Shown here: piece after piece, positions 7,391-19,044 of the stretch
Layout: the number at the start of each line of letters is the position of its first letter
How positions within the stretch are numbered: position 1 is the first letter of the stretch
Origin: Amycolatopsis bartoniae
GTDB lineage: Bacteria; Actinomycetota; Actinomycetes; Mycobacteriales; Pseudonocardiaceae
Assembly: GCF_014191255.1 (NCBI RefSeq)
Contig: NZ_JACHWH010000001.1
Span: forward strand, 868,001 to 932,000
DNA length: 64,000 nucleotides
Reading direction: 5' to 3'
Program-made: the position numbers and the translations under genes
The notes under the pieces: generated by a model
What the model saw: only the letters and a program-made list of their open reading frames with translations
Told to the model about the DNA's origin: nothing
The model's database searches: none

Positions 7391-9490
7391 GTGGCACGCG
7401 AAGTGCTGACCGACCTCAACAAGGTCCGCAACATCGGCATCATGGCCCACATCGACGCCGGTAAGACCACCACCACCGAGCGGATCCTGTTCTACACCGG
7501 GATCAACTACAAGATCGGCGAGGTGCACGACGGCGCCGCGACGATGGACTGGATGGAGGAGGAGCAGAAGCGGGGTATCACCATCACCTCGGCTGCCACC
7601 ACCACCTTCTGGGCCGACCACCAGATCAACATCATCGACACCCCCGGCCACGTCGACTTCACCGTCGAGGTGGAGCGTTCGCTGCGGGTGCTCGACGGTG
7701 CGGTCGCGGTGTTCGACGGCAAGGAGGGCGTCGAGCCCCAGTCCGAGCAGGTCTGGCGCCAGGCCGACAAGTACGAGGTTCCGCGCATCTGCTTCGTCAA
7801 CAAGATGGACAAGCTGGGTGCGGACTTCTACTTCACCGTGCGCACCATCGAGGAGCGCCTCGGTGCGCGCCCGCTGGTGATCCAGCTGCCGATCGGCGCC
7901 GAGAACGACTTCCAGGGCGTGGTCGACCTCGTCCGCATGAAGGCGCTGACCTGGCGCGGTGAGGTCAAGAAGGGTGAGGACTACGAGGTCGAGGACATCC
8001 CGGCCGACCTCGCCGACCGCGCCGCGGAGTACCGCGACAAGCTGGTCGAGGCCGTCGCGGAGACCGACGACGCCCTGATGGAGAAGTACTTCGGCGGCGA
8101 GGAGCTGACCGAGGCCGAGATCAAGGCCGGTATCCGCAAGCTCACCGTGGCCCGCGAGGCGTACCCGGTGCTGTGCGGCTCCGCGTTCAAGAACAAGGGC
8201 GTGCAGCCCATGCTCGACGGCGTGATCGACTACCTGCCGTCGCCGCTGGACGTGCCCGCCGTCGAGGGCACGCTGCCCGACGGCGAGACCAAGGCGACCC
8301 GCAGGCCGTCGGTCGACGAGCCGTTCTCCGCGCTCGCGTTCAAGATCGCCGCGCACCCGTTCTTCGGCAAGCTGACCTACGTCCGGGTCTACTCGGGCAA
8401 GGTCGCCTCCGGTGCTCAGGTCGTCAACGCGACCAAGGAGCGCAAGGAGCGCATCGGCAAGCTCTTCCAGATGCACTCCAACAAGGAGAACCCGGTCGAG
8501 GAGGCCCAGGCGGGCCACATCTACGCGGTCATCGGGCTCAAGGACACCACGACCGGCGACACGCTGGCCGACCCGCAGAACCCGATCGTGCTCGAGTCGA
8601 TGACCTTCCCCGAGCCGGTCATCCGGGTCGCCATCGAGCCGAAGACCAAGGCCGACCAGGAGAAGCTGTCGACCGCGATCCAGAAGCTCGCCGAGGAGGA
8701 CCCGACCTTCCAGGTCCAGCTCGACGAGGAGACCGGCCAGACGATCATCGCCGGTATGGGCGAGCTGCACCTCGAGGTGCTGGTCAACCGCATGAAGTCC
8801 GACTACAAGGTCGAGGCGAACATCGGTAAGCCGCAGGTCGCCTACCGCGAGACGATCCGCAAGACGGTCGAGAAGCTCGACTACACGCACAAGAAGCAGA
8901 CCGGTGGCTCCGGTCAGTTCGCCAAGGTGATCATCAAGCTGGAGCCGTTGGCGACGACGGACGGTGCGCTCTACGAGTTCGACAACAAGGTCACCGGTGG
9001 CCGCATCCCCCGGGAGTACATCCCCTCGGTGGACGCGGGCGCGCAGGACGCCATGCAGTACGGCGTGCTGGCCGGATACCCGCTGGTCGGGTTGAAGGTG
9101 ACCCTGTTGGACGGTGCCTACCACGAGGTCGACTCTTCGGAGATGGCGTTCAAGATCGCCGGTTCGATGGCGCTCAAGGAAGCCGCGAAGAAGGCCAGTC
9201 CGGCACTGCTGGAGCCGATGATGGCGGTCGAGGTGACCACGCCCGAGGACTACATGGGTGACGTCATCGGTGACCTCAACTCCCGCCGTGGTCAGATCCA
9301 GGCCATGGAGGAGCGGGCGGGCACCCGTGTCGTGAAGGCACTGGTTCCGCTCTCGGAGATGTTCGGCTACGTCGGCGACCTGCGGTCCCGCACCCAGGGT
9401 CGCGCGAACTACTCCATGACATTCGACTCCTACGCCGAGGTTCCGGCGAACGTCGCGAAGGAGATCATCGCGAAGGCGACGGGGGAGTAA
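7391..9490 (+). CDS. fusA: Elongation factor G
   Basis: 699 aa, GTG start, full-length EF-G, the GTPase that drives ribosomal translocation and, with RRF, recycling. The G domain shows the P-loop [13 protein letters not shown], switch II DTPGHVD and the base-recognition motif NKMD. Domains II-V follow, with the C-terminal [16 protein letters not shown] and [14 protein letters not shown] blocks intact. It is the third gene of the str operon. 130 nt without a strong hairpin separate it from tuf. Confidence 0.98.
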   Translation: MAREVLTDLNKVRNIGIMAHIDAGKTTTTERILFYTGINYKIGEVHDGAATMDWMEEEQKRGITITSAATTTFWADHQINIIDTPGHVDFTVEVERSLRVLDGAVAVFDGKEGVEPQSEQVWRQADKYEVPRICFVNKMDKLGADFYFTVRTIEERLGARPLVIQLPIGAENDFQGVVDLVRMKALTWRGEVKKGEDYEVEDIPADLADRAAEYRDKLVEAVAETDDALMEKYFGGEELTEAEIKAGIRKLTVAREAYPVLCGSAFKNKGVQPMLDGVIDYLPSPLDVPAVEGTLPDGETKATRRPSVDEPFSALAFKIAAHPFFGKLTYVRVYSGKVASGAQVVNATKERKERIGKLFQMHSNKENPVEEAQAGHIYAVIGLKDTTTGDTLADPQNPIVLESMTFPEPVIRVAIEPKTKADQEKLSTAIQKLAEEDPTFQVQLDEETGQTIIAGMGELHLEVLVNRMKSDYKVEANIGKPQVAYRETIRKTVEKLDYTHKKQTGGSGQFAKVIIKLEPLATTDGALYEFDNKVTGGRIPREYIPSVDAGAQDAMQYGVLAGYPLVGLKVTLLDGAYHEVDSSEMAFKIAGSMALKEAAKKASPALLEPMMAVEVTTPEDYMGDVIGDLNSRRGQIQAMEERAGTRVVKALVPLSEMFGYVGDLRSRTQGRANYSMTFDSYAEVPANVAKEIIAKATGE

Positions 9491-9620
9491 TCCCTTAAGC
9501 ACCCCAACGCGGGCGCCGACAGGGGGCCTCCCCTAAGGTCCGCACAACGAACCAGATCGAGTCGCTGTCCGACTAAGCCACGTCGGCCGGTGAAAAGCAA
9601 CAGTCCAGGAGGACATTCCA

Positions 9621-10814
9621 GTGGCGAAGGCGAAGTTCGAGCGGAGCAAGCCGCACGTCAACATCGGAACCATCGGTCACGTCGACCACGGGAAGACCAC
9701 TCTGACCGCGGCGATCACCAAGGTTCTGCACGACAAGTACCCGGAGCTCAACGAGTCCCGCGCGTTCGACCAGATCGACAACGCGCCGGAGGAGAAGCAG
9801 CGCGGTATCACGATCAACATCTCGCACGTCGAGTACCAGACCGAGAAGCGCCACTACGCCCACGTGGACGCCCCCGGTCACGCGGACTACATCAAGAACA
9901 TGATCACCGGTGCCGCCCAGATGGACGGCGCGATCCTGGTGGTCGCCGCGACCGACGGCCCGATGCCGCAGACTCGTGAGCACGTGCTGCTCGCCCGCCA
10001 GGTCGGCGTGCCCTACATCGTGGTGGCCCTGAACAAGGCCGACATGGTGGACGACGAGGAGATCCTGGAGCTCGTCGAGCTCGAGGTCCGTGAGCTGCTG
10101 TCCTCGCAGGAGTTCCCCGGCGACGACGCCCCCGTGGTCAAGGTCTCCGGCCTCAAGGCCCTCGAAGGCGACCCGAAGTGGGCGGAGTCGGTCCTGGAGC
10201 TCATGCAGGCCGTCGACGACAACGTGCCGGACCCGGTGCGTGACCTCGACAAGCCGTTCCTGATGCCGATCGAGGACGTCTTCACCATCACCGGCCGCGG
10301 CACCGTCGTGACCGGTCGTGTGGAGCGCGGCCAGATCAACGTCAACGAAGAGGTCGAGATCGTCGGCATCAAGGAGAAGTCGCAGAAGACGACTGTCACC
10401 GGTGTCGAGATGTTCCGCAAGCTGCTCGACTCGGGCCAGGCCGGTGACAACGTCGGCCTGCTGCTGCGTGGCATCAAGCGTGAGGACGTCGAGCGCGGCC
10501 AGGTCGTCGTGAAGCCCGGCACCACCACTCCGCACACGGAGTTCGAGGGCTCGGTCTACATCCTGTCCAAGGACGAGGGTGGCCGGCACACGCCGTTCTT
10601 CAACAACTACCGCCCGCAGTTCTACTTCCGCACCACCGACGTGACCGGCGTGGTGACCCTCCCCGAGGGCACCGAGATGGTCATGCCGGGCGACAACACC
10701 GAGATCTCGGTGTCGCTGATCCAGCCGGTCGCCATGGACGAGGGTCTGCGGTTCGCCATCCGTGAGGGTGGCCGGACCGTCGGCGCCGGCCAGGTCACCA
10801 AGATCATCAAGTGA
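9621..10814 (+). CDS. tuf: Elongation factor Tu
   Basis: 397 aa, GTG start behind AGGAGG. EF-Tu delivers aminoacyl-tRNA to the ribosome as a GTP complex. Motifs: GHVDHGKTT (P-loop), RGITI (switch I), DAPGHADY (switch II), NKADM (guanine recognition), and RTTDVTGVV in the C-terminal barrel. It is the last gene of the str operon, followed directly by a GC-rich terminator hairpin. Confidence 0.98.
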   Translation: MAKAKFERSKPHVNIGTIGHVDHGKTTLTAAITKVLHDKYPELNESRAFDQIDNAPEEKQRGITINISHVEYQTEKRHYAHVDAPGHADYIKNMITGAAQMDGAILVVAATDGPMPQTREHVLLARQVGVPYIVVALNKADMVDDEEILELVELEVRELLSSQEFPGDDAPVVKVSGLKALEGDPKWAESVLELMQAVDDNVPDPVRDLDKPFLMPIEDVFTITGRGTVVTGRVERGQINVNEEVEIVGIKEKSQKTTVTGVEMFRKLLDSGQAGDNVGLLLRGIKREDVERGQVVVKPGTTTPHTEFEGSVYILSKDEGGRHTPFFNNYRPQFYFRTTDVTGVVTLPEGTEMVMPGDNTEISVSLIQPVAMDEGLRFAIREGGRTVGAGQVTKIIK

Positions 10815-10820
10815 TTTCAT

Positions 10821-10855
10821 CCGGCCCCGGGGCGCTTATAGCACCCCGGGGCCGG
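10821..10855 (+). terminator. Terminator hairpin after tuf
   Basis: A perfect 12-bp stem (CCGGCCCCGGGG with its complement) and 11-nt loop begin 6 nt after the tuf stop. There is only a weak T-run, as is usual for GC-rich actinobacterial terminators. It closes the str operon. Confidence 0.75.
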
Positions 10856-11110
10856 GTTGTGAAATCACGTGTGCGACACTATTTGGGTTGCTCGTCGCGG
10901 GGCGGCCGATTCTCGTTGAGGATCCGGCCGCCCTTGCGTGAGCGGCCTGGGGCCGGCTAGCCCGGCAGATACTCAGACCAACCGGCACGACAACGATCCC
11001 ACGGGATCAGTCTGCGCTCACCTGGGCGACACGCCCGACCGCGTGGACCGGGCGAAAGCCAGTTGACGTGCGGAAATAGCGGCACAAGACGGTAAGGACG
11101 AGCTGCAACC
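10856..11110 (+). other. Intergenic leader of the S10 operon
   Basis: About 255 nt between the tuf terminator and rpsJ. It contains a second inverted repeat (GGGCGGCCG at 10900 with CGGCCGCCC at 10925) and must carry the S10 operon promoter and leader. I see no confident -35/-10 pair and no leader peptide. Confidence 0.5.
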
Positions 11111-11416
11111 ATGGCGGGACAGAAGATCCGCATCAGGCTCAAGGCCTATGACCACGAGGCGATCGACGCCAGCGCGCGCAAGATCGTCGAGACGGTGACG
11201 CGCACCGGCGCCTCGGTCGTCGGACCTGTGCCGCTGCCCACCGAGAAGAACGTTTACTGCGTCATCCGCTCGCCGCACAAGTACAAGGACTCGCGCGAGC
11301 ACTTCGAGATGCGCACGCACAAGCGTCTGATCGACATCCTCGACCCGACGCCGAAGACGGTCGACGCGCTCATGCGCATCGACCTGCCGGCGAGCGTCGA
11401 CGTCAACATCCAGTAA
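11111..11416 (+). CDS. rpsJ: 30S ribosomal protein S10
   Basis: 101 aa, canonical S10 ([19 protein letters not shown], then [19 protein letters not shown]). It is a 30S head protein and, in other bacteria, also the NusE partner in antitermination. First gene of the S10 operon, 31 nt ahead of rplC. Confidence 0.97.
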
Positions 11417-11447
11417 GCGTTGGGCGAGCGGCGGAGATAAGAGACTC

Positions 11448-12104
11448 ATGTCTGACAGGCAAGTGAAGGGCATCCTGGGCACCAAGCTCGGCATGACCCA
11501 GGTCTTCGGCGAGGGCAACCGGATCATCCCGGTCACCGTCGTGCAGGCCGGGCCGAATGTCGTCACCCAGGTGCGCACCAAGGACAACGACGGCTACGAG
11601 GCCGTGCAGCTGGCGTTCGGCGCCGTCGACCCCCGCAAGGTCAACAAGCCGCGCACCGGCCACTTCGAGAAGGCGGGCGTGACCCCGCGGCGCCACCTGG
11701 TGGAGCTGCGCACGGTCGACGCCGGCAGCTACGAGGTCGGCCAGGAGATCACCGCCGAGGTGTTCCCCGCCGGTTCGCGCGTCGACGTCACCGGCACCAG
11801 CAAGGGCAAGGGCTACGCCGGTGTCATGAAGCGCCACGGCTTCAAGGGCCAGGGCGCCAGCCACGGTAACCAGGCCAAGCACCGCGCGCCGGGCTCGATC
11901 GGTGGCTGCGCCACCCCGGGCCGCGTGTTCAAGGGCCTGCGCATGGCGGGCCGCATGGGCCACGTCAAGACCACGATGCAGGGCCTCACCGTGCACGACG
12001 TGCGCGCCGAGGACGGCCTGCTGCTGATCAAGGGTGCCGTTCCCGGCCCCAACGGCGGCCTCGTGTTCGTCAAGACCGCCGCGAAGGGTGGTGCTACCGC
12101 ATGA
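11448..12104 (+). CDS. rplC: 50S ribosomal protein L3
   Basis: 218 aa. Begins [20 protein letters not shown] and carries the conserved loop [15 protein letters not shown] that reaches toward the peptidyl-transferase centre. Early assembly protein of 23S rRNA. Overlaps rplD by 4 nt (ATGA). Confidence 0.97.
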   Translation: MSDRQVKGILGTKLGMTQVFGEGNRIIPVTVVQAGPNVVTQVRTKDNDGYEAVQLAFGAVDPRKVNKPRTGHFEKAGVTPRRHLVELRTVDAGSYEVGQEITAEVFPAGSRVDVTGTSKGKGYAGVMKRHGFKGQGASHGNQAKHRAPGSIGGCATPGRVFKGLRMAGRMGHVKTTMQGLTVHDVRAEDGLLLIKGAVPGPNGGLVFVKTAAKGGATA

Positions 12105-12784
12105 CCAGCGTCGAGCTGAAGACCCCGGCCGGCAGCGCCGAGGGCACCGTCGAGCTCCCCGCGGAGATCTTCGACGTCCAGGCCAACGTGCCGCTGATGC
12201 ACCAGGTGGTGGTGGCCCAGCAGGCGGCCGGCCGCCAGGGCACGCACGACACCAAGACCCGCGGTGAGGTCTCCGGTGGCGGCAAGAAGCCGTACCGGCA
12301 GAAGGGCACCGGCCGGGCCCGCCAGGGCTCCACCCGTGCGCCCCAGTTCGCCGGCGGTGGCACCGTCCACGGCCCCACGCCGCGCGACTACGCCCAGCGC
12401 ACCCCGAAGAAGATGAAGGCCGCCGCGCTGCGCGGTGCCCTCTCCGACCGGGCGCGCGCGGGCCAGGTGCACGTGGTGACCGAGCTGGTGACCGGTGAGA
12501 AGCCGTCCACCAAGGCCGCGATCAAGACGCTGTCCGCGCTCACCGAGGCCAAGCGCGTCCTCGTGGTGCTGCACCGCGGCGACGAGCTGTCCTGGCTGTC
12601 GGCCCGGAACCTGCCGAACGTGCACCTGCTCTGGTGGGACCAGCTCAACACCTACGACGTGCTGGTCAACGACGACGTGGTGTTCACCAAGACCGCGTAC
12701 GAAGCCTTCGTCGCCGGGCCCGCCAAGGGCAAGGCCGTCAAGGCTTCCGCGACGTCCAGCGAGGTCGAAGGGAGTGACCAGTGA
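12101..12784 (+). CDS. rplD: 50S ribosomal protein L4
   Basis: 227 aa. The exit-tunnel loop [18 protein letters not shown] is clear, followed by the globular RNA-binding part. L4 lines the nascent-chain tunnel, and in E. coli it also represses the S10 operon; no equivalent leader is evident here. Overlaps rplC and rplW by 4 nt on each side. Confidence 0.97.
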   Translation: MTSVELKTPAGSAEGTVELPAEIFDVQANVPLMHQVVVAQQAAGRQGTHDTKTRGEVSGGGKKPYRQKGTGRARQGSTRAPQFAGGGTVHGPTPRDYAQRTPKKMKAAALRGALSDRARAGQVHVVTELVTGEKPSTKAAIKTLSALTEAKRVLVVLHRGDELSWLSARNLPNVHLLWWDQLNTYDVLVNDDVVFTKTAYEAFVAGPAKGKAVKASATSSEVEGSDQ

Positions 12785-13092
12785 GCAGCGTGGCCATCTC
12801 CGACCCGCGTGACATCCTGCTCGCGCCGGTGATCTCCGAGAAGTCCTACGGGCTGCTCGAAGACCACAAGTACACGTTCATCGTCCGGCCGGACGCGAAC
12901 AAGACGCAGATCAAGATCGCTGTCGAGCAGGTCTTCGGCGTCAAGGTCGTCAGCGTGAACACGCTCAACCGGACGGGCAAGCGCAAGCGGACCCGCACTG
13001 GCTTTGGCAAGCGCAAGGACACCAAGCGCGCCATCGTGACGCTGTCCGCCGAGAGCAAGCCGATCGAGATCTTCGGCGGACCCGCCGCGTAA
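12781..13092 (+). CDS. rplW: 50S ribosomal protein L23
   Basis: 103 aa, GTG start inside the GTGA overlap with rplD. Contains the L23 signature ([37 protein letters not shown]). It sits at the tunnel exit and docks trigger factor, SRP and SecYEG. Confidence 0.96.
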   Translation: MSSVAISDPRDILLAPVISEKSYGLLEDHKYTFIVRPDANKTQIKIAVEQVFGVKVVSVNTLNRTGKRKRTRTGFGKRKDTKRAIVTLSAESKPIEIFGGPAA

Positions 13093-13107
13093 GGGACGGA
13101 AGCTGTC

Positions 13108-13941
13108 ATGGGTATTCGTAAGTACAAGCCGACAACCCCGGGTCGCCGCGGGTCGTCCGTCTCGGACTTCGCCGAGATCACCCGGTCGACCCCGGAGAAG
13201 TCGCTGCTGCGCCCGCTGAGCAAGAGCGGTGGCCGCAACGCCTCCGGCAAGATCACCACCCGGCACAAGGGTGGCGGCCACAAGCGGGCCTACCGGGTCA
13301 TCGACTTCCGGCGCAACGACAAGGACGGCATCCCGGCCAAGGTCGCGCACATCGAGTACGACCCGAACCGGACCGCCCGCATCGCGCTGCTGCACTACGT
13401 CGATGGCGAGAAGCGCTACATCATCGCGCCGGACAAGCTGAAGCAGGGCGACAGGGTCGAGAGCGGCCCGCGCGCCGACATCAAGCCGGGCAACAACCTG
13501 CCGCTGCGCAACATCCCGGTCGGCACGGTGATCCACGCGATCGAGCTTCGTCCCGGTGGCGGCGCGAAGATCGCCCGCTCGGCCGGCGCCCGCGTGCAGC
13601 TCGTCGCCAAGGACGGCCCGTACGCCCAGCTGCGGATGCCCTCGGGCGAAATCCGCAACGTGGACGTGCGCAACCGCGCCACGGTCGGCGAGGTGGGCAA
13701 CTCCGAGCACCAGAACATCAACTGGGGCAAGGCGGGCCGCAACCGCTGGCGGGGCAAGCGCCCCACCGTCCGCGGTGTCGTCATGAACCCTGTCGACCAC
13801 CCGCACGGTGGTGGTGAGGGCAAGACGTCCGGTGGCCGCCACCCGGTGAACCCGAACGGCAAGCCCGAGGGTCGTACCCGTCGTCGCAAGCCGTCCGACC
13901 AACTGATCGTCCGCCGCCGGCGTACCGGCAAGAAGCGCTGA
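13108..13941 (+). CDS. rplB: 50S ribosomal protein L2
   Basis: 277 aa, normal length. Conserved C-terminal [15 protein letters not shown], whose histidine is needed for peptidyl-transferase activity, and [14 protein letters not shown] are intact. The Lys/Arg-rich tail ends RRRRTGKKR. 15 nt after rplW. Confidence 0.97.
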   Translation: MGIRKYKPTTPGRRGSSVSDFAEITRSTPEKSLLRPLSKSGGRNASGKITTRHKGGGHKRAYRVIDFRRNDKDGIPAKVAHIEYDPNRTARIALLHYVDGEKRYIIAPDKLKQGDRVESGPRADIKPGNNLPLRNIPVGTVIHAIELRPGGGAKIARSAGARVQLVAKDGPYAQLRMPSGEIRNVDVRNRATVGEVGNSEHQNINWGKAGRNRWRGKRPTVRGVVMNPVDHPHGGGEGKTSGGRHPVNPNGKPEGRTRRRKPSDQLIVRRRRTGKKR

Positions 13942-13959
13942 GCAGGGAGGTAGAAACAC

Positions 13960-14241
13960 ATGCCGCGTAGCCTCAAAAAGGGCCCGTTCGTGGACGACCA
14001 CCTGCTCAAGAAGGTGGACGCGCTCAACGAGTCGGGTAAGAAGACGGTGATCAAGACGTGGTCCCGCCGGTCCACGATCATCCCCGACATGCTCGGGCAC
14101 ACGATCGCCGTGCACGACGGCCGCAAGCACGTCCCGGTGTTCGTCACCGAGGCGATGGTGGGTCACAAGCTGGGCGAGTTCGCCCCGACTCGGACCTTCA
14201 AGGGCCACATCAAGGACGACCGCAAGTCGCGCCGTCGCTGA
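13960..14241 (+). CDS. rpsS: 30S ribosomal protein S19
   Basis: 93 aa ([38 protein letters not shown]). 30S head protein that contacts S13 and the A-site tRNA region. Preceded by GGGAGG at good spacing and in its usual place between rplB and rplV. Confidence 0.97.
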   Translation: MPRSLKKGPFVDDHLLKKVDALNESGKKTVIKTWSRRSTIIPDMLGHTIAVHDGRKHVPVFVTEAMVGHKLGEFAPTRTFKGHIKDDRKSRRR

Positions 14242-14268
14242 GCGCGCACCGAGAAGAGGAACTAACGA

Positions 14269-14676
14269 ATGAGTGCCCAGAAGGACGCTACGGCCGAGGC
14301 GTTGCCGATGGCCTACGCGCGGGCTCGCTTCGTCCGGGACTCGCCGATGAAGGTGCGCCGGGTGATCGAGCTGATCAAGGGTCGTAACGCCCAGGAGGCG
14401 CTGGCCATCCTGCGGTTCGCGCCGCAGGCCGCGAGCCAGCCGGTGGCCAAGGTGCTCGCCAGCGCCATGGCGAACGCCGAGAACAACCTGGACCTGGACC
14501 CCGAGACGCTGTGGGTGAAGAACGCCTACGCCGACGAGGGCCCGACGCTGAAGCGCATCCGCCCGCGTGCCCAGGGGCGCGCGTACCGGATCCGCAAGCG
14601 CACGAGCCACATCACGGTCGAGGTGGAGTCGCGCCCCGAGGCCAAGAAGAGCGGTAAGAAGAAGGGTGGCCGGTAG
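14269..14676 (+). CDS. rplV: 50S ribosomal protein L22
   Basis: 135 aa. Core [20 protein letters not shown] and the tunnel hairpin with [18 protein letters not shown], whose tip lines the exit tunnel near the macrolide site. A short Lys-rich tail ([10 protein letters not shown]) is added. The stop overlaps the rpsC start by 1 nt (TAGTG). Confidence 0.97.
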   Translation: MSAQKDATAEALPMAYARARFVRDSPMKVRRVIELIKGRNAQEALAILRFAPQAASQPVAKVLASAMANAENNLDLDPETLWVKNAYADEGPTLKRIRPRAQGRAYRIRKRTSHITVEVESRPEAKKSGKKKGGR

Positions 14677-15530
14677 TGGGCCAGAAGATCAACCCGCACG
14701 GCTTCCGGCTCGGGATCACCACGGACTGGAAGTCCCGCTGGTACGCCGACAAGCAGTACGCGGAGTACGTGGCCGAGGACGTCAAGATCCGCAAGCTGCT
14801 CTCCACCGGCATGGAGCGCGCCGGCATCTCCAAGGTCGAGATCGAGCGCACCCGTGACCGCGTCCGCGTGGACATCCACACCGCCCGGCCGGGCATCGTC
14901 ATCGGCCGCCGCGGCGCGGAGGCCGACCGGATCCGCGGCGCGCTGGAGAAGCTGACCAAGAAGCAGGTGCAGCTGAACATCCTCGAGGTGAAGAACCCCG
15001 AGGCCGACGCCCAGCTCGTCGCGCAGGGTGTCGCGGAGCAGCTGTCCAACCGCGTGGCGTTCCGCCGCGCGATGCGGAAGGCGATCCAGACCTCCATGCG
15101 CTCGCCGCAGGTCAAGGGCATCCGCGTGCAGTGCGGTGGCCGCCTCGGCGGTGCGGAGATGTCGCGCTCGGAGCACTACCGCGACGGCCGCGTGCCGCTG
15201 CACACGCTGCGTGCCGACATCGACTACGGCTTCTTCGAGGCCCGCACCACGTTCGGCCGCATCGGCGTCAAGGTGTGGATCTACAAGGGCGACATCGTCG
15301 GTGGCCTCAAGGCCAAGAACGAGCGGGACGCCGCCGCGGCCGCCGAGCGTGCGCCGCGTCGCGACCGTGACCGCCCGTCCCGCCCGCGTCGTTCCGGCGC
15401 GTCGGGCACCACGCCGACCTCGACCGAGGCCGGCCGGGCTGCGGCTGCCGCCAAGACTGACATGGACGTCGCGACCAGCGAGGCCCCTGCGCAGGGCAAG
15501 CCGGACGCGGCCGAGAAGACGGAGGGCTGA
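14676..15530 (+). CDS. rpsC: 30S ribosomal protein S3
   Basis: 284 aa, GTG start. The KH domain ([17 protein letters not shown]) and the C-terminal S3 domain ([21 protein letters not shown]) are complete. S3 forms part of the mRNA entry channel. Beyond residue 215 runs an Ala/Arg-rich low-complexity tail of about 65 residues, common in actinobacteria and probably disordered. Confidence 0.97.
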   Translation: MGQKINPHGFRLGITTDWKSRWYADKQYAEYVAEDVKIRKLLSTGMERAGISKVEIERTRDRVRVDIHTARPGIVIGRRGAEADRIRGALEKLTKKQVQLNILEVKNPEADAQLVAQGVAEQLSNRVAFRRAMRKAIQTSMRSPQVKGIRVQCGGRLGGAEMSRSEHYRDGRVPLHTLRADIDYGFFEARTTFGRIGVKVWIYKGDIVGGLKAKNERDAAAAAERAPRRDRDRPSRPRRSGASGTTPTSTEAGRAAAAAKTDMDVATSEAPAQGKPDAAEKTEG

Positions 15531-15533
15531 GGC

Positions 15534-15953
15534 GTGCTCGTCCCACGCAAGGTCAAGCACCGCAAGCAGCACCACCCGAAGCGCTCCGGTGCCGCCAGTG
15601 GCGGCACGAAGGTGACCTTCGGCGAGTACGGCATTCAGGCGCTTGAATCCGCTTACGTGACCAACCGGCAGATCGAGTCCGCTCGTATCGCCATGACCCG
15701 GCACATCAAGCGTGGCGGCAAGATCTGGATCAACATCTTCCCGGACCGCCCGCTGACCAAGAAGCCCGCCGAAACCCGCATGGGTTCCGGTAAGGGTTCG
15801 CCGGAGTGGTGGATCGCCAACGTCAAGCCGGGCCGCGTCATGTTCGAGATGAGCTTCCCGAACGAGGCCACCGCCCGCGAGGCGCTGCGCCGCGCGATCC
15901 ACAAGCTGCCGATGAAGTGCCGAATCGTGACCCGTGAAGGTGGTGAGTTCTGA
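15534..15953 (+). CDS. rplP: 50S ribosomal protein L16
   Basis: 139 aa, GTG start. Begins [19 protein letters not shown], with [18 protein letters not shown] and [20 protein letters not shown]. Late-assembly protein at the A site and target region of orthosomycins. Overlaps rpmC by 1 nt (TGATG). Confidence 0.97.
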   Translation: MLVPRKVKHRKQHHPKRSGAASGGTKVTFGEYGIQALESAYVTNRQIESARIAMTRHIKRGGKIWINIFPDRPLTKKPAETRMGSGKGSPEWWIANVKPGRVMFEMSFPNEATAREALRRAIHKLPMKCRIVTREGGEF

Positions 15954-16201
15954 TGGCGAAAGCCGGAGTCGCTCCCTCGGAGCTGCGTGAGCTCACCAAC
16001 GAGGAGCTCGTGCTGCGCCTGAAGGAAGCCAAGGAGGAGCTGTTCAACCTCCGCTTCCAGATGGCCACCGGGCAGCTGGACAACAACCGTCGGCTGCGTA
16101 CCGTGCGCACCGACATCGCGCGGATCTACACGATCATGCGCGAGCGGGAGCTCGGCCTGTCGGTCGCTCCCGACGGTGAGAACGAGGAAGGTGCGGCATG
16201 A
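15953..16201 (+). CDS. rpmC: 50S ribosomal protein L29
   Basis: 82 aa, two-helix protein beside the tunnel exit ([34 protein letters not shown]). Slightly longer than the 65-77 aa of many relatives because of an acidic tail. Coupled to rplP (1 nt) and rpsQ (4 nt overlap). Confidence 0.96.
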   Translation: MAKAGVAPSELRELTNEELVLRLKEAKEELFNLRFQMATGQLDNNRRLRTVRTDIARIYTIMRERELGLSVAPDGENEEGAA

Positions 16202-16500
16202 GCGAGAACGAACAGCTCGCGGCGCAGCCGGTGCAGAAGCGCGACTCGGGTCGTAACTACCGCAAGGTTCGCGAGGGTTACGTCGTCTCGGACAAGATGG
16301 ACAAGACCATCGTGGTCGAGCTCGAGGACCGCAAGAAGCACCCGAAGTACCCGAAGGTCGTCCGCACCACCAGCAAGGTGAAGGCGCACGACGAGGAGAA
16401 CAGCGCAGGCGAAGGCGACCGCGTGATTCTCATGGAGACCCGCCCGCTGTCGGCCACCAAGCGGTGGCGACTCGTGCGGATCGTGGAGAAGGCCAAGTAA
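16198..16500 (+). CDS. rpsQ: 30S ribosomal protein S17
   Basis: 100 aa. OB-fold protein with [20 protein letters not shown] and [18 protein letters not shown]; a primary 16S rRNA binder. The 15 N-terminal residues are an extension. The following 73 nt hold a small TAGGGG/CCCCTA hairpin, which may mark a processing or weak pause site before rplN. Confidence 0.96.
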   Translation: MSENEQLAAQPVQKRDSGRNYRKVREGYVVSDKMDKTIVVELEDRKKHPKYPKVVRTTSKVKAHDEENSAGEGDRVILMETRPLSATKRWRLVRIVEKAK

Positions 16501-16573
16501 GTAGGGGTTCGCGCCCCTATCCGTTCCGCCAGGCTCGCGCGAGCGAGAACCGGCGAGACATACAGGAGTTGAC

Positions 16574-16942
16574 GTGATCCAGCAGGAGTCGCGGCTGCGA
16601 GTCGCCGACAACACGGGTGCCAAGGAGATTCTCTGCATCCGCGTGCTCGGTGGATCGGGGCGGCGCTACGCGGGTATCGGCGACATCATCGTCGCCACCG
16701 TTAAGGACGCCATCCCGGCCGCCGGGGTGAAGAAGGGCGACGTCGTCAAGGCTGTCGTCGTCCGCACGGTGAAGGAGCGGCGTCGCCCGGACGGCTCCTA
16801 CATCCGGTTCGACGAGAACGCCGCTGTCCTCATCAAGAACGACAACGAGCCGCGTGGGACCCGTATCTTCGGCCCGGTCGGCCGTGAGCTGCGCGACCGC
16901 AAGTTCATGAAGATCATCTCGCTGGCTCCGGAGGTGCTCTGA
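16574..16942 (+). CDS. rplN: 50S ribosomal protein L14
   Basis: 122 aa, GTG start after CAGGAG. Begins [20 protein letters not shown], canonical full-length L14, which sits at the 30S-50S interface (bridge B8) and is the RsfS docking site. First gene of the spc group here. Confidence 0.97.
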   Translation: MIQQESRLRVADNTGAKEILCIRVLGGSGRRYAGIGDIIVATVKDAIPAAGVKKGDVVKAVVVRTVKERRRPDGSYIRFDENAAVLIKNDNEPRGTRIFGPVGRELRDRKFMKIISLAPEVL

Positions 16943-16944
16943 AC

Positions 16945-17259
16945 ATGAAGGTCAAGAAGGGTGACACGGTCGTCGTCATCTCGGGCAAGGACAAGGGCGC
17001 CAAGGGCAAGGTCATCCAGTCCTACCCCGAGCGCAACCGCGTGCTGGTCGAGGGCGTGAACCGGATCAAGAAGCACACCCGGATCACCCAGACCCAGCGC
17101 GGTGCCCAGTCCGGCGGCATCGTCACGCAGGAGGCGCCGATCCACGTGTCGAACGTGATGGTCGTCGACTCGGACGGCAAGCCGACCCGGGTGGGTTACC
17201 GCATCGGCGAGGACGGCAAGAAGGTTCGCATCTCGCGCCGGACCGGTAAGGACATCTGA
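16945..17259 (+). CDS. rplX: 50S ribosomal protein L24
   Basis: 104 aa. The KOW motif ([20 protein letters not shown]) and the conserved [11 protein letters not shown] are present. L24 starts 50S assembly and lies by the tunnel exit. 2 nt after rplN, and overlaps rplE by 1 nt. Confidence 0.96.
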   Translation: MKVKKGDTVVVISGKDKGAKGKVIQSYPERNRVLVEGVNRIKKHTRITQTQRGAQSGGIVTQEAPIHVSNVMVVDSDGKPTRVGYRIGEDGKKVRISRRTGKDI

Positions 17260-17822
17260 TGACGACCGCAGAGAAGATCGTGCCGCGGTTGAAGACCCGG
17301 TACCGCGAAGAGATCAAGGGCCAGCTCCAGCAGGAGTTCAGCTACGCCAACGTGCACCAGATCCCGGGTGTCGTGAAGGTCGTCGTCAACATGGGTGTCG
17401 GCGACGCGGCGCGGGACAGCAAGCTGATCGAGGGCGCCATCCGCGACCTGGCGATCATCACCGGGCAGAAGCCCGAGGTGCGCCGGGCCCGCAAGTCCAT
17501 CGCGCAGTTCAAGCTGCGCGAGGGCCAGCCCATCGGCGCCCGCGTGACCCTGCGCGGCGACCGCATGTGGGAGTTCCTGGACCGGCTGCTGAGCATCGCG
17601 CTGCCGCGTATCCGTGACTTCCGCGGGCTCTCGCCCAAGCAGTTCGACGGCAACGGCAACTACACGTTCGGCCTGTCCGAGCAGTCGATGTTCCACGAGA
17701 TCGACCCGGACGCCATCGACCGCCCGCGCGGCATGGACGTCACCGTTGTCACCACCGCTACCACCGATGACGAGGGCCGCGCGCTGCTTCGCAAGCTCGG
17801 CTTTCCGTTCAGGGAGGCGTAA
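17259..17822 (+). CDS. rplE: 50S ribosomal protein L5
   Basis: 187 aa. Signature [20 protein letters not shown] and [19 protein letters not shown]. It binds 5S rRNA in the central protuberance and contacts P-site tRNA. Located 3 nt before the zinc-type S14 gene. Confidence 0.97.
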   Translation: MTTAEKIVPRLKTRYREEIKGQLQQEFSYANVHQIPGVVKVVVNMGVGDAARDSKLIEGAIRDLAIITGQKPEVRRARKSIAQFKLREGQPIGARVTLRGDRMWEFLDRLLSIALPRIRDFRGLSPKQFDGNGNYTFGLSEQSMFHEIDPDAIDRPRGMDVTVVTTATTDDEGRALLRKLGFPFREA

Positions 17823-17825
17823 GCC

Positions 17826-18011
17826 ATGGCCAAGAAGGCTCTGATCGCCAAGGCCGCGCGCAAGCCGAAGTTCAAGGTGCGCGCCTACACCCGTTGCAAC
17901 CGTTGCGGCCGGCCGCACTCGGTCTTCCGCAAGTTCGGCCTGTGCCGGGTGTGCCTGCGCGAGATGGCGCACGCGGGCGAACTGCCGGGCGTGTCCAAGT
18001 CCAGCTGGTAA
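17826..18011 (+). CDS. rpsN: 30S ribosomal protein S14, zinc-binding type (type Z)
   Basis: 61 aa, the short S14 form. Cys24, Cys27, Cys40 and Cys43 form a four-Cys zinc site (CNRCG, then CRVC). Actinobacteria often also carry a longer zinc-free S14 used when zinc is scarce; it is not in this window. Confidence 0.97.
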   Translation: MAKKALIAKAARKPKFKVRAYTRCNRCGRPHSVFRKFGLCRVCLREMAHAGELPGVSKSSW

Positions 18012-18087
18012 TACCGGAACTCAGGCTCCCACTTCGCCACAGGCCCTCTGGACGGGGGAACCAGGCGAGAAAGGTTGACAGGTCACC

Positions 18088-18486
18088 ATGACGATGACCG
18101 ACCCCATCGCAGACTTCTTGACTCGTCTGCGCAACGCCAACTCGGCGTACCACGACGAGGTCGTGCTGCCCCACTCGAAGCTCAAGCAGAACATCGCGGA
18201 GATCCTCAAGCGCGAGGGTTACATCGCGGGTTACCGCTCGGAGCCGGGCGAGAAGCACAAGAACCTCGTCGTCGAACTGAAGTACGGCCGCAACCGCGAG
18301 CGCAGCATCGCGGGTCTGCGCCGGGTTTCCAAGCCTGGGCTGCGGGTGTACGCCAAGTCCACCGAGCTCCCCAGCGTGCTCGGCGGCCTCGGCATCGCCA
18401 TCATCTCGACGTCCGGCGGCCTCCAGACCGACCGGCAGGCCAAGCGCAACGGAGTGGGCGGGGAAGTCCTCGCCTACGTCTGGTGA
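18088..18486 (+). CDS. rpsH: 30S ribosomal protein S8
   Basis: 132 aa ([20 protein letters not shown]-terminal [20 protein letters not shown]). It binds the central domain of 16S rRNA and in E. coli represses the spc operon. An internal ATG two codons downstream is an alternative start. 76 nt without a gene lie between rpsN and this start. Confidence 0.96.
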   Translation: MTMTDPIADFLTRLRNANSAYHDEVVLPHSKLKQNIAEILKREGYIAGYRSEPGEKHKNLVVELKYGRNRERSIAGLRRVSKPGLRVYAKSTELPSVLGGLGIAIISTSGGLQTDRQAKRNGVGGEVLAYVW

Positions 18487-18502
18487 GGAAGGGAGTTTAG
18501 GC

Positions 18503-19042
18503 ATGTCGCGTATCGGAAAGCTGCCGATTCCCGTCCCCTCCGGGGTCGAGGTGAACATCGACGGCCGCAACATCTCGGTCAAGGGCCCCAAGGGCACCCT
18601 GTCGCACACCATCGCCGAGCCGATCACCGTCGAGCGTGACGAGGACGGCACGCTGCAGGTGAAGCGGCCCGACGACGAGCGGGAGAGCAAGGCCCTGCAC
18701 GGCCTCACCCGGACCCTGGTGCACAACCTGGTGGTCGGCGTGACCGAGGGCTACGAGAAGAAGCTCGAGATCCACGGCGTCGGTTACCGCGTGCAGGCCA
18801 AGGGCAGCGACCTCGAGTTCGCCCTCGGCTACAGCCACCCGGTGCTCATCGAGGCCCCCGAGGGCATCACCTTCAAGGTGGAGACCCCGACCCGGTTCTC
18901 GGTGTCCGGCATCGACAAGCAGAAGGTCGGCCAGACGGCCGCGGTGATCCGTCGCCTGCGCCGCCCGGACCCGTACAAGGGCAAGGGGCTGCGCTACGAG
19001 GGTGAGCGCATCCGTCGCAAGGTCGGAAAGACGGGTAAGTGA
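18503..19042 (+). CDS. rplF: 50S ribosomal protein L6
   Basis: 179 aa. Two tandem L6 folds; begins [17 protein letters not shown], with the C-terminal signature [18 protein letters not shown]. Located at the base of the L7/L12 stalk near the factor-binding site. Confidence 0.97.
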   Translation: MSRIGKLPIPVPSGVEVNIDGRNISVKGPKGTLSHTIAEPITVERDEDGTLQVKRPDDERESKALHGLTRTLVHNLVVGVTEGYEKKLEIHGVGYRVQAKGSDLEFALGYSHPVLIEAPEGITFKVETPTRFSVSGIDKQKVGQTAAVIRRLRRPDPYKGKGLRYEGERIRRKVGKTGK

Positions 19043-19044
19043 TC

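Noticed and set aside
7169-9502. 777-codon open frame antisense to fusA
   Set aside because: Its codons mirror the third-position GC bias of fusA. It has no ribosome-binding site and a repetitive Leu/Arg/Asp/His-rich translation, and fusA is unquestionable on the other strand.
12652-14610. 652-codon open frame antisense to rplW-rplV
   Set aside because: Runs across four well-identified ribosomal genes; typical antisense shadow of high-GC coding DNA.
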